Assembly: GCF_017573465.1 (NCBI RefSeq)
Contig: NZ_JAGEPF010000016.1
Location: forward strand, 202,774 to 266,773
Direction: 5' to 3'
DNA from: Actinomadura violacea
GTDB taxonomy: Bacteria > Actinomycetota > Actinomycetes > Streptosporangiales > Streptosporangiaceae
DNA: 64,000 bases
Below, piece by piece: positions 14,977 through 23,276 of this stretch (positions are counted from its first letter, which is position 1; each line of letters begins with the position of its first letter). Both the position numbers and the translations under genes were made by a program. Under the pieces are notes generated by a model. The model had not been told where the DNA came from. It saw nothing but the letters and a program-made list of their open reading frames with translations, and did no database searches.

Positions 14977-15723
14977 ATGACCTGCCCGCCACAAGCCGAC
15001 CATGATAAGAATATTGGTATGCCAGTGATTGAGATTGAGGGAGTCCCTCCCTCCGCCACACTCCGCAAGGAGCTGGCAGAGGCCGGCAAGCCGGTCCTAC
15101 TCAGCTTCAGCCGCGGGAAAGACAGCCTCGCGGCCTGGCTCGCACTCCGAGACGCCGACGTCGAGGTGATCCCGTACCACCTGTACCTGGTGCCCGGCCT
15201 GCGCTTCGTCGAGGAGTCGCTCGCCTACATGGGCGAGTTCTTCGGCTGCGGCCCGATCCTGAACCTGCCGCACCCCTCGCTGTACCGGTGGCTCACCGCC
15301 CTCGTCTACCAGCCGCCCGAACGCTGCGCGCTCATCGAGGCCGCGACCCTGCCCCAGTTCACCTACACCGAACTCAACGACCTGGTCCGCGAGCACTACG
15401 ACATGCCCGAGGCGTGGGTATGCGACGGCGTCCGCGCCGCGGACTCCCCGAACCGCCGCATGGCCCTGAAGTCACACGGCCCCATCAACAACACCGCCCG
15501 GACCCAGAAAGTCGTGTGGGACTGGCGCAAGGCCGACGTCATGGGCGCCATCGAACGGGCCGGCGTCCAACTGCCCCCCGACTACCTGTGGTTCGGACGC
15601 TCGTTCGACGGCCTCGACCACCGGTTCCTCGCCCAACTCAAGACGTACGCCCCCGACGACTACCAGCGGGTCCTGGACTGGTTCCCGCTCGCGGACATGG
15701 AGCTGTTCCGTGCCGATCTCTGA
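14977..15723 (+). CDS. PP-loop (PAPS reductase-like) ATPase family protein
   Basis: 248 residues; ATG at 14977 with AGGA upstream (an ATG at 15019 is an alternative). Residues 43-50 (SFSRGKDS) form the PP-loop that binds ATP pyrophosphate, as in PAPS reductase, DndC and related enzymes; the later CDGVRAADSPNRRM is the conserved arginine region. No Fe-S cysteine cluster like that of DndC is evident. Phages carry such proteins widely, with suspected roles in nucleic acid modification or sulfur transfer; activity unknown. It starts the plus-strand half of the prophage and overlaps the next gene by 14 bases. Confidence 0.7.
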   Translation: MTCPPQADHDKNIGMPVIEIEGVPPSATLRKELAEAGKPVLLSFSRGKDSLAAWLALRDADVEVIPYHLYLVPGLRFVEESLAYMGEFFGCGPILNLPHPSLYRWLTALVYQPPERCALIEAATLPQFTYTELNDLVREHYDMPEAWVCDGVRAADSPNRRMALKSHGPINNTARTQKVVWDWRKADVMGAIERAGVQLPPDYLWFGRSFDGLDHRFLAQLKTYAPDDYQRVLDWFPLADMELFRADL

Positions 15724-16426
15724 CGAGGTGCGCCGCCGCCTGGAGGCCATGGCCGGCCGCGGCATCAAGCCCGGCGAGCCGCCGCCCGAGGCCCCGCCCG
15801 ACGACCCCGACAAGCCGCGGCTACGCCCCGGCGACGAGGACGCCAGCCCCGAGGAACTCGAAAAGCGCCTCGGGTTCCGGGAGCGCGCCCGCCGCGAAGA
15901 CGAACGATTCCGCCGCGCGACCGACTCCGAGTACTGGCTCGCGCTGTGCTTCCGCGACCCCGAAGACCCCGCCCGATTCTGCAAGGCCGCCCGCATCACC
16001 CTGCACGGCCACTACATCCACGGCCCCGACCTCGCCGCCGCGGTCGGCAAGACCGCCGTGCAGAACGCCCGCGACCGAGCCAAGGCGCTCCTGTCCTCCC
16101 GCGCCCTCACCGGTACGGACGGCGAGTCCGTCACCGACCGCCTCACCTCGACCCTGCCGCCCGACCCGCTCGCCGGCCTCACCGGCACCGGTGGCTTCGA
16201 GCGCGAGTGCGCCGAGGAACTCGCCGCCCTCGCCTCCGCCTTCACCGCACCCCCCGACCCGCACCCCGCCAACGTTCTGGACTCCCCGCACTGGATTGTC
16301 GTGGTGTTCCCACACCGCGAAGCCAAGGACGCCTTCCTCGCCGACACCGGCCTGGACGTCCTCGGCGACAAGTACCTCGACGGCCACCAGGCCGCGAGCA
16401 CCATGAAGATCCGACTAGGGAAGTGA
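15710..16426 (+). CDS. Hypothetical partner of the PP-loop gene
   Basis: 238 residues from a GTG inside the end of the PP-loop gene. The first about 80 residues are Pro/Asp/Arg-rich and charged. Residues about 65-90 (FRRATDSEYWLALCFRDPED) and 185-235 (HWIVVVFPHREAKDAFLADT, then DKYLDGH) share a WxxLCF/WIVVVF pattern, as if derived from a repeated beta-alpha unit that compares something across the chain. The pairing with PP-loop proteins recurs in actinophages as far as I recall, but no function is known. Confidence 0.5.
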   Translation: MPISDEVRRRLEAMAGRGIKPGEPPPEAPPDDPDKPRLRPGDEDASPEELEKRLGFRERARREDERFRRATDSEYWLALCFRDPEDPARFCKAARITLHGHYIHGPDLAAAVGKTAVQNARDRAKALLSSRALTGTDGESVTDRLTSTLPPDPLAGLTGTGGFERECAEELAALASAFTAPPDPHPANVLDSPHWIVVVFPHREAKDAFLADTGLDVLGDKYLDGHQAASTMKIRLGK

Positions 16427-16432
16427 GGCACC

Positions 16433-16552
16433 ATGCGTCGACGTCTCGGCAACCTGTTCGGCGGCTCCCGCCGCCGCGGCCGCGGGGAGAGCACCCCGCC
16501 GCCGGCCCGCCGCGCCGCGTCGCCCAGCCGGGCGCGCAACTCCGGCACCTGA
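16433..16552 (+). CDS. Very small arginine-rich protein
   Basis: 39 residues (MRRRLGNLFGGSRRRGRGES...). It fills the gap between two genes, six bases after one stop and four bases before the next start, with a GTGAGG site upstream. Strongly basic, so it could bind nucleic acid. Coding is likely from position, not from homology. Confidence 0.4.
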   Translation: MRRRLGNLFGGSRRRGRGESTPPPARRAASPSRARNSGT

Positions 16553-16556
16553 TCCG

Positions 16557-17006
16557 ATGCCCAAGCGCGGCACCCGACAGCCGGCCACTGAGAAGGCTCC
16601 CGAGTCAGCCGCGCTCCAGCTGCTCGACGGGGGAGGGGACACCACCGTCCCCGCCCCCGTCGACCCGCCGGACTGGCTCTCCGACGAAGCCACCACCCTC
16701 TGGCACACCCTCGCCCCCCACACCGCCCCCGGCACACTCACCGAAGGCACCGCCCCCGCCTTCGCATTCCTGTGCAACGCCCTCGCCACCTACGTCGACG
16801 CCGACCAGATGGTCCAAACCGCCGGCGTCCTCATCGCCGAAGGCCAGGGCCTCGCCCCCAACCCAGCCCTCGCCATCCGCGAACGCGCAGACGCCACCGT
16901 CGGCAAATGGGCCCGACACTTCGGCCTCATCCCCGACCCCCACACCGCAGCACCAGCGACCACCCAACGGCCCCGCACGCTGCCCCACCTGGTAGAAGGC
17001 GGGTGA
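16557..17006 (+). CDS. Terminase small subunit, P27 family
   Basis: 149 residues. PDWLSDEATTLWHTLAPHTA, GTLTEGTAPAFAFLCNALAT and the late GKWARHFGLIP are the recurring blocks of P27-type small terminases, which recognise the packaging site and recruit the large subunit. Size is normal for the family. A second HTH-containing protein follows, and the large subunit is 1.1 kb downstream rather than adjacent. Confidence 0.7.
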   Translation: MPKRGTRQPATEKAPESAALQLLDGGGDTTVPAPVDPPDWLSDEATTLWHTLAPHTAPGTLTEGTAPAFAFLCNALATYVDADQMVQTAGVLIAEGQGLAPNPALAIRERADATVGKWARHFGLIPDPHTAAPATTQRPRTLPHLVEGG

Positions 17007-17012
17007 CCACGT

Positions 17013-17567
17013 GTGCCCCCACGCATCGACGACGAAACCCGGGCCAAGATCCTCAAGGCCATCAAGGCCGGGAAACTCTCCCGCAACGCCATAGCCCGGA
17101 AGTACGGCGTCAGCGTCGGCACCGTCACCAACATCGCCAAAGCCGCCAACCTGACGTCTGCGTTTGACCGGTCAAAGAGCAAAACCGCGCGCGCGACACA
17201 GGCCCGCAAGTTCGACGCGCTGGCCGCCCGCGCCAAGCTCCTCGTCGACCTGTACGGCGACGCCCAACGGTTCCGGGAACGAGCCTGGTCGCCTTACACC
17301 CAGATCGTCACCGGGCCACTCGGCACCGAGCTCGTCACGACCAAGCTCCCGCCGATCCGCGACCAGCAGGCCGCCTACACCGCGATGGCCATCGCCCTCG
17401 ACAAGGCCCTGAAGATCGAGTCGGTCAACACCGGCGACGGCGCCGAGCAGGGCAAGACGATGATCGGCGACCTGCGCGCCGCGCTCGGCCTGGCCTACGA
17501 CGCGATCGAGGCTCAGGAAGCGCAGGCGGTGCAGGACGCCGGCTATGAGGCACCCCCGGCCGAATGA
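17013..17567 (+). CDS. HTH protein of the terminase module
   Basis: 184 residues. Residues about 5-45 (TRAKILKAIKAGKLSRNAIA, then RKYGVSVGTVTNIAKAA) form a resolvase/transposase-type HTH. The rest (LYGDAQRFRERAWSPYTQIV ... RDQQAAYTAMAIALDKAL) is a conserved helical region found next to the terminase in many actinophages. It may be the true DNA-recognising small terminase or an accessory. Start is one of two overlapping GTGs (17011/17013). Confidence 0.55.
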   Translation: MPPRIDDETRAKILKAIKAGKLSRNAIARKYGVSVGTVTNIAKAANLTSAFDRSKSKTARATQARKFDALAARAKLLVDLYGDAQRFRERAWSPYTQIVTGPLGTELVTTKLPPIRDQQAAYTAMAIALDKALKIESVNTGDGAEQGKTMIGDLRAALGLAYDAIEAQEAQAVQDAGYEAPPAE

Positions 17568-17573
17568 CGGCGG

Positions 17574-17623
17574 GTGCCGTGTTTCCGCAGGTGGCATACA
17601 AGCGACCTGCGGAAACACGGCAC
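17574..17623. repeat. Perfect 19-bp-stem hairpin, copy 1
   Basis: GTGCCGTGTTTCCGCAGGT at 17574-17592 is exactly complementary to 17605-17623, with a 12-base loop. It starts 7 bases after the HTH gene. A closely related copy follows the large terminase gene. It could terminate transcription or be a mobile palindrome; no T-tract is present. Confidence 0.75.
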
Positions 17624-17656
17624 AATGCGGCGGGGAGCGGGGAGAAGCCCACCGCA

Positions 17657-17887
17657 TCAGCGCCGGCCCCGCCTGCCGCCCGGCGCGAGCAGGTCGAGGC
17701 TCCACTGGAGCACGACCTCAAGGACGGCCCGCGCGTCTCGACGCCTGCTCGGCTTCGCCGACCACACCGCAGGCAGTAGCACGCCAACCAGTACGACGAA
17801 GATGCTGAGTACGAGGAGGACGAATACGTAGTCCTTCGCGGTGGCCGCCGTCATCAACATGACGGGATACCGAGCGATCATCTTCAT
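17657..17887 (-). CDS. Small membrane protein on the minus strand inside the terminase module
   Basis: 76 residues; GAGGAGG lies 10 bases before the ATG. MKMIARYPVMLMTAATAKDY precedes one long hydrophobic helix (VFVLLVLSIFVVLVGVLLPA) and a basic tail. Its AT content is higher than its surroundings, and it runs against the late operon, so it is probably an independently expressed accessory (moron-type) gene. Confidence 0.5.
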   Translation of the reverse strand: MKMIARYPVMLMTAATAKDYVFVLLVLSIFVVLVGVLLPAVWSAKPSRRRDARAVLEVVLQWSLDLLAPGGRRGRR

Positions 17888-18092
17888 CTAGTCCGGCCTC
17901 CTCACCGTCGGGCCAGGGCGGCGCCCCTCCTGGGAAGGGCAGGCGTCCAAGCCACGGCGACCGGTCAATAGATGGCCACGACAGATAATCTCTCGCGCCT
18001 TCACCTTGGCAGCGTCCGCCTCACGGCCGCAGGCGTTTCCTCTAACCCGTCGGCCGGCTGCGGCTGGCGGTTGCGTGGCTGAGGGGGTGGTT

Positions 18093-19376
18093 GTGCCCCC
18101 GGCAGTCGACCTGGAGCGGGTCACGAGCGTGATGTCCCGCAAGCAGATCCGCTCGATCGTCGAGTCCGAGCGGGTGAAGATCTCGCTGTGGGAGGGCGCG
18201 GTCTCCAGCGGGAAGACCATCGCCAGCCTCGTCGCGTTCCTCATCGCCGTGGCGCAGGCCCCGGAGAACGGCCTGATCTTCTGCGTCGGCCGGACGCTCC
18301 AGACGGTGGAGCGGAACATCATCGAGGTGCTGATGCAGCCCCTCGGGCCGTTCGGGCCGCTCGCGAAGTACGTCGAGCACACCCGCGGCTCGAACGTCGC
18401 CACGATCTTCGGGCGGACCGTGCACCTGGTCGGCGCGAGCGACGTCCGCGCCGAAGGTCGCATTCGCGGCGCCACCGCGTCCCTGATCTACATCGACGAG
18501 GCCACGCTGATCCCCGAGGGCTTCTGGACGATGTGCCTGTCGCGTATCCGCGTGCCGGGCGCCCGCTTGATCGCGACGACGAACCCGGACGGGCCCTCGC
18601 ACTGGCTGCGCAAGAAGTTCCTGCTGCGCGAGGGCCGGCTGAACCTGCGGTCCTGGCACTTCGTGCTGGACGACAACCCGTTCCTTGAAGAGTCCTTCAA
18701 GCAGGACCTGCGCAACGAGTACGTCGGGCTCTGGTACCGCCGCTTCATTCAGGGCGAATGGTGCCTCGCCGAGGGCAGCGTCTACGACATGTGGGACGAG
18801 GACCGCCACATCGTCTCCGCACTGCCGGAGATCGTGATGTGGCCGGCGTGCGGCATCGACTACGGCACCAGCAATCCTTTCTCGGCGGAGATGGTCGGGC
18901 TCGGCGCCGACGGGCGCCTCTACCTGACCAACGAGTGGCGGTACGAGGCGAAGGTCACGCGCCGGCAGCTGACCGACCCCGAGTACTCCGCGCGGCTCCG
19001 GGACTGGGCCGCGCACATCCGCGTCCCCGGCTTGTCCGCGCGCGGTGTCCAGCCTCGCTACTGGGTGGTCGACCCGTCCGCCGCGTCGTTCATCACGCAG
19101 CTGTACCGCGACAAGGTGACCCCGACCCTCGCCGACAATGCGGTGCTCGACGGGATCCGGCTCGTGTCGTCGCTCCTGGCCACCGACCGGCTCCGCGTCC
19201 ACGAGTCGTGCACCGGCTGGATCGAGGAGGTCCCCGGCTATACGTGGGACCCCGACCAGGCCGAGAAAGGCATCGACGAGCCCGTCAAGACCGACGATCA
19301 CTCGTTGGACGCCGGCCGGTACGGGCTGAAGACGACCGAGTTCCTGTGGCGCCCTCACCTCGCCCTCGCCGCCTAA
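18093..19376 (+). CDS. terL: Terminase large subunit
   Basis: 427 residues from the GTG at 18093, which follows GAGGGGG; the frame is open further upstream but that part is low-complexity. Walker A WEGAVSSGKT (residues 33-42), Walker B LIYIDEATLI, and the nuclease half with the acidic residues GIDYGTS and WVVDPSAASF are all visible, so both ATPase and RNase H-like nuclease appear intact. The type is that of PBSX/SPP1-like terminases. It packages phage DNA into the prohead. Confidence 0.9.
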   Translation: MPPAVDLERVTSVMSRKQIRSIVESERVKISLWEGAVSSGKTIASLVAFLIAVAQAPENGLIFCVGRTLQTVERNIIEVLMQPLGPFGPLAKYVEHTRGSNVATIFGRTVHLVGASDVRAEGRIRGATASLIYIDEATLIPEGFWTMCLSRIRVPGARLIATTNPDGPSHWLRKKFLLREGRLNLRSWHFVLDDNPFLEESFKQDLRNEYVGLWYRRFIQGEWCLAEGSVYDMWDEDRHIVSALPEIVMWPACGIDYGTSNPFSAEMVGLGADGRLYLTNEWRYEAKVTRRQLTDPEYSARLRDWAAHIRVPGLSARGVQPRYWVVDPSAASFITQLYRDKVTPTLADNAVLDGIRLVSSLLATDRLRVHESCTGWIEEVPGYTWDPDQAEKGIDEPVKTDDHSLDAGRYGLKTTEFLWRPHLALAA

Positions 19377-19380
19377 CCAA

Positions 19381-19424
19381 GGTGCCGCGTTTCCGCAGGT
19401 CGCAATCAAGTCACCTGCGGAAAC
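19381..19424. repeat. 12-bp-stem hairpin, copy 2 of the same family
   Basis: GTTTCCGCAGGT at 19389-19400 and its complement at 19413-19424, loop again 12 bases. The left flank (19381-19400) differs from copy 1 at one base in 20. It starts 5 bases after the terminase stop. Confidence 0.7.
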
Positions 19425-19446
19425 CCGTGACCAGACAAGGACGCCC

Positions 19447-19938
19447 ATGGCCAACCCCGACTCGCCGCCGAACCCTGCGCCCAGCGACGACCCCGAACGG
19501 TTCCGGCTCGTCGGAGACGAGAACTGCGGCGTCGCCCTTCACTGCCTCGACTGCGACCGTGGAGGCCTGCCACTGGCCTACTTGGATGGCGGCCTTGGCG
19601 GCTACGACCACCAGGACGTCGAAGCCACCGACACCATCCTCGGGCTCCTCACCCACGCCGACGCCCACGGCTGGCGCGTCCACGGCCGCCGACCCCGATT
19701 CAACCCCTACAGCCGGTCCCGGTTCGACCGCGCCTACAACGGCTCCTGGATCGTGCCGCGCACCCCGCACACGGACATGCCGGTCGGCCCCCGCGTCCGC
19801 GACGAAGGGATGATCCGCCGCGAGGCCGGCGACTCCAGCCCCACCCACGCCCGCCAGTACGCCGCGCAGCTTCTCGCCGCCGCAGACGAGGCCGAACACC
19901 GCCGCGGCCGCTCCTCGGCCGCGAGGTCCTGGCCGTAG
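19447..19938 (+). CDS. Hypothetical prophage protein
   Basis: 163 residues, ATG with AAGGA upstream. The N-terminal half has GVALHCLDCDRGGLPLAYLD (a CxxC) and a helical end. It sits between hairpin copy 2 and the YaaC-like gene in what looks like an accessory insertion between terminase and portal. Family not recognised. Confidence 0.5.
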   Translation: MANPDSPPNPAPSDDPERFRLVGDENCGVALHCLDCDRGGLPLAYLDGGLGGYDHQDVEATDTILGLLTHADAHGWRVHGRRPRFNPYSRSRFDRAYNGSWIVPRTPHTDMPVGPRVRDEGMIRREAGDSSPTHARQYAAQLLAAADEAEHRRGRSSAARSWP

Positions 19939-20079
19939 AAGTCGACGCCGGCCGGGACGCCCTCGTCGGCAGCCTCCCGCCGCCGTTCGGATTCTCCGGG
20001 AGCGGCGGAGGACAGGCCGATCGTGCAGCCGCCTCGACCGTCGTCGAAGACCGGCAGCGACCGGCCGGGCGGTGAGACG

Positions 20080-21135
20080 ATGACGGACATGCCGGATGCC
20101 GAGAAGACCTGGGGGCGAATCCGCGCGACGCGCGCCAACCCACCAACCCCCGCCAAGAGCACACCCGAGAGGCGCCGCACGTACGGCACCGCACTGGAAC
20201 AAGCCCAGCAGATGTTCCACGCCGCAGAGGCGGTCGGGCCGGAGACACAGCCCCTTCTGATCTTCTACGGGCTCAGCCAGGCCGGCCGCGCCATCGCCGC
20301 CGCATCGGCATCATCGATCGCGAACGGCGAGGGATGGCAGCTCCGGAGCCATGGCATCCAAGCGAATGGCCTGGATGGGCCCTTGCGTGACATTCGGGTC
20401 GTGAGCGGCAAGGCGGGGAAGCCGAGCAGCTTCGTGCGGCTCTCGGAGATCCTCGACTCCCCGCTGCTCCCGGAATCGGCTGAGGTTCGTCTCGAAGACC
20501 TTTGGGACTGCATACCGGGCAACAACGAACGGCCGCTCAGCGATGACGAGCAGCACAGGCGCATGCCGCTGTTCGTCAGCCAGAGCTTGCACGCAGATCC
20601 GCACCCTTTGCTGAGCGTCCGCGTAGTGGACTTTCCGCCGTGGGTCGTCGCTTCTTCGCAACCTCGCCAGGCCCTGGACGACTACCTCTCGGCGTTCCCC
20701 GATGTTCACCACTACACCGATTTCCTGAAGACGAGCAACGACCCGGAAGGTGACCCGGACTTCGTGCTCCGTACCCCCGGTGGCTGGGGCGAGCTCCTCA
20801 TGCACTGGTTGATGCCGAGCGAACAATCCAGCACGGTGGAAGAGCGCCTCGGGTACTTGAAGACGATGGTGCGTCCCTACGCCGGCGGATGGTGGTTCTT
20901 CCCCGAGGTCGGAGGGGCCGGCCGCAGCGTTCACCCCCTCATGGCGTGGTGGGCGGTCTTGCACGCGCTGTCGATGCTGGCCCGCTACCAGCCCGACCAG
21001 TGGATGGCCGAGATCAACGTGGACGAGGACGGCTCCCGGGCGGTCGCGATCGAGCAGCTTCTATGGGAAGCGCGCACGACCGTTCCGATCCTCATCGCCG
21101 AGACCATCGAGCACGTTGCAGAGCCGAACACGTGA
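20080..21135 (+). CDS. YaaC-like protein
   Basis: 351 residues from the ATG at 20080. The opening TWGRIRATRANPPTPAKSTP, YGTALEQAQQMFHAAEAVG, and the central PLLIFYGLSQAGRAIAAASA correspond to the YaaC-like family, first named in Bacillus and without an assigned activity. LMHWLMPSE, VHPLMAWWAVLHALSMLARY and the final LLWEARTTVPILIAETI are also in order. It overlaps the next gene (GTGA) and stands between packaging and portal genes, a favoured place for accessory genes. A defence or superinfection-exclusion role is a guess from position. Confidence 0.6.
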   Translation: MTDMPDAEKTWGRIRATRANPPTPAKSTPERRRTYGTALEQAQQMFHAAEAVGPETQPLLIFYGLSQAGRAIAAASASSIANGEGWQLRSHGIQANGLDGPLRDIRVVSGKAGKPSSFVRLSEILDSPLLPESAEVRLEDLWDCIPGNNERPLSDDEQHRRMPLFVSQSLHADPHPLLSVRVVDFPPWVVASSQPRQALDDYLSAFPDVHHYTDFLKTSNDPEGDPDFVLRTPGGWGELLMHWLMPSEQSSTVEERLGYLKTMVRPYAGGWWFFPEVGGAGRSVHPLMAWWAVLHALSMLARYQPDQWMAEINVDEDGSRAVAIEQLLWEARTTVPILIAETIEHVAEPNT

Positions 21136-21500
21136 ATGACCGCCTGGCGGCCGCGGGGTGCCGCGTCCATGGCACCGGCTGCTCCATCCCGTGGGGCTAC
21201 GACGAGGCGCACACCGACCAGCACCACCCCTACACGCCCGAGCAGCTCGCTGGCCGGGAGGAGTGTCCGCACCGGTACGCCTACCCGACCGTCGAGGACT
21301 ACCTCGAAGGGTGGCGGCTGTGGCGTGTGTACCGCAATGAGAACCGCCTGAACCCGGCCGAGGCAGCCGTGCGGTGGGCGGTCATCGAGGAGCGCATCAT
21401 CAGCGCGCTTCCGCCGCACATCACCGCCGCGACGCTGAGGCCCTACCTCGCGTCCCCGCCGGCTGCGCAGTTGCCATCTGCGGAACACGGCACCGGCTGA
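21132..21500 (+). CDS. Hypothetical partner of the YaaC-like gene
   Basis: 122 residues from a GTG overlapping the YaaC stop. CRVHGTGCSIPWGYDEAHTD, a Cys at EECPHRY and WRLWRVYRNEN are the notable parts; no domain known. Its last codons read through what looks like a decayed right arm of the hairpin family (21473-21492). Confidence 0.5.
   Translation: MNDRLAAAGCRVHGTGCSIPWGYDEAHTDQHHPYTPEQLAGREECPHRYAYPTVEDYLEGWRLWRVYRNENRLNPAEAAVRWAVIEERIISALPPHITAATLRPYLASPPAAQLPSAEHGTG
21473..21492. repeat. Half copy of the terminase-module hairpin
   Basis: ATCTGCGGAACACGGCACC differs from the right arm of copy 1 by one substitution and one deleted base; the left arm is missing. It marks the right end of the 19,447-21,500 accessory block, as copy 2 marks its left end. 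Confidence 0.5.
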
Positions 21501-21546
21501 ATCGGCCTGACCAGGCCCCGAGCTACGAAAGGGGGCCTGGTTCCGC

Positions 21547-23169
21547 ATGGCCAATGATGTGTGGCCGCCTCCCGAGCTGGCGCCCATCCACGACCGCATG
21601 GCCGTCTGGTCCGCGTGGTGGACCGGTGAGCCCGACGAACTCGAATACGTGTACGGCGGGGACGGGGTGGCCGCGGTCCGGCCGCCGAACTGGCCGCGCC
21701 GCCGCCCCCTGAACCGGCCGTCCCAGTACCGGGGCGGGATCGTCGGTGCGCTCGCCCGGATGTTCTGGGGCCGGCCCACCCCCGAGGGCGAGCTGCGGTC
21801 GAAGATCCACATGCCGATCGCCTCGGACATCTCCGTGGTGTCGGCGAACCTGCTGTTCGCCGACCCGCTCACCTTCAAGACCCCGCACAAGGCGACCACG
21901 GACCGGCTTCAGGAGCTCCAGGACGACGGAATGCAGGCCACCTTGCGGGAGGCGGCCGAGACCGCGTCGGCGCTCGGCGGCGTCTACCTGCGCACCTCCT
22001 GGGACAAGGACATCGCCGACCGGCCGTGGCTGTCGGTGGTGCAGCCCGACTGCGCGATCCCGACCTTCCGGTACGGGAGACTCCGCGAGGTCATGTTCTG
22101 GACGGTGATCGAGGACGACGGGCAGCAGACCGTCGTCCGTCACCTGGAGACCCACAAGCCCGGCGTGATCCGCCACCAGGTGTTCGTCGGCACCCCCACC
22201 TCGCTCGGCCAGCTCGCGCCGCTCGGCGACTTCGAGGACACCGAACCATTCGCCCGCATCGTCGAGAACGGCGATGAGATCCCCACCGGCATCGACCTGC
22301 TGACGGCCGGCTACATCCCGAACATCCGCCCGAACCGGATCTGGCGGAACCTGCCGGAGGGCGTGAACCTCGGCCGGTCCGACTACCAGGGCGTCGAGGC
22401 GTTCATGGACTCGCTGGACGAGACCTGGACCAGCTGGATGCGGGACATCAGGCTCGGCAAGGCCCGCATTCTCGCCGACCGGGCGATGCTGGAGTCCGAG
22501 GGCCGCGGGCAAGGCGCCTACCTCGACCTCGACCGTGAGGTGTTCACGCCGGTCGAGATCAACCCGATGTCCGGCCAGTCGCTCATCAACGAGATCCAGT
22601 TCTCGATCCGCGTGCAGGAGCACCAGGACACCACGCAGGCGCTGCTGGAAACGATCGTCCGCTCATCCGGATACTCCGCGCAAAGCTTCGGGCTGGTCGC
22701 CGACACCGCGCTCACCGCGACCGAAGTGCAGGCCCGCAAAGAGCAGAGCTTCCAAACGAAGGCCCACAAGATCAACTATGTGCGGCCCGTCCTCGCCCAC
22801 ATGAACCACGCGCTCCTGGCCATCGAGGAGGCCGCGTTCGAGCGGCGCGGACTGCGGCCCCAGCCACCCGACATCGAATGGGCGCCCGGCATCACCCCCG
22901 ACCCCGCCGACACCGCACAGACCGTGTCGCTGCTGGTGTCCGCCCGCGCCGTGTCGCTGCAAACCCGCGTGGAGATGGTCCATCCCGACTGGGACGAGCC
23001 CCGCGTACTGCAGGAGGTCGAGCGGATCAAGGCCGAGGAGCCCTCCCCGCTCGACCAGATTCCCGCCGCCGGCGCTGGCCGGCCCGGCTTCTCCCCGCTG
23101 GGGGAGGCGCGGCCGATCAACCGCGACAGCGAACGCGCCGCGGAGCCCGCCGGCTCACCCCGTACCTGA
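21547..23169 (+). CDS. Portal protein
   Basis: 540 residues. The conserved course of SPP1 gp6-type portals is present: the clip/wing region (RSKIHMPIASDISVVSANLL), LGGVYLRTSWDKD, a tryptophan-rich core, the stem region DSLDETWTSWMRDIRLGKAR and the C-terminal helices (TEVQARKEQSFQTKAHKINY). The dodecameric portal sits at one vertex and passes DNA. It is followed by scaffold and capsid in standard order. Confidence 0.85.
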   Translation: MANDVWPPPELAPIHDRMAVWSAWWTGEPDELEYVYGGDGVAAVRPPNWPRRRPLNRPSQYRGGIVGALARMFWGRPTPEGELRSKIHMPIASDISVVSANLLFADPLTFKTPHKATTDRLQELQDDGMQATLREAAETASALGGVYLRTSWDKDIADRPWLSVVQPDCAIPTFRYGRLREVMFWTVIEDDGQQTVVRHLETHKPGVIRHQVFVGTPTSLGQLAPLGDFEDTEPFARIVENGDEIPTGIDLLTAGYIPNIRPNRIWRNLPEGVNLGRSDYQGVEAFMDSLDETWTSWMRDIRLGKARILADRAMLESEGRGQGAYLDLDREVFTPVEINPMSGQSLINEIQFSIRVQEHQDTTQALLETIVRSSGYSAQSFGLVADTALTATEVQARKEQSFQTKAHKINYVRPVLAHMNHALLAIEEAAFERRGLRPQPPDIEWAPGITPDPADTAQTVSLLVSARAVSLQTRVEMVHPDWDEPRVLQEVERIKAEEPSPLDQIPAAGAGRPGFSPLGEARPINRDSERAAEPAGSPRT

Positions 23170-23276
23170 ACCACCTCGTAACCGTCGGGGGCCGCCTGGC
23201 GCCGCCCCCGCCACCCATCAAGAGACCGGCCCGACTGGCGCGGGCCGGCGTCTCGCATGCCCTGGAGGCATCCTGC

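Noticed and set aside
18042..19454. 470-codon minus-strand frame under the large terminase
   Set aside because: Antisense of terL, which has all motifs.
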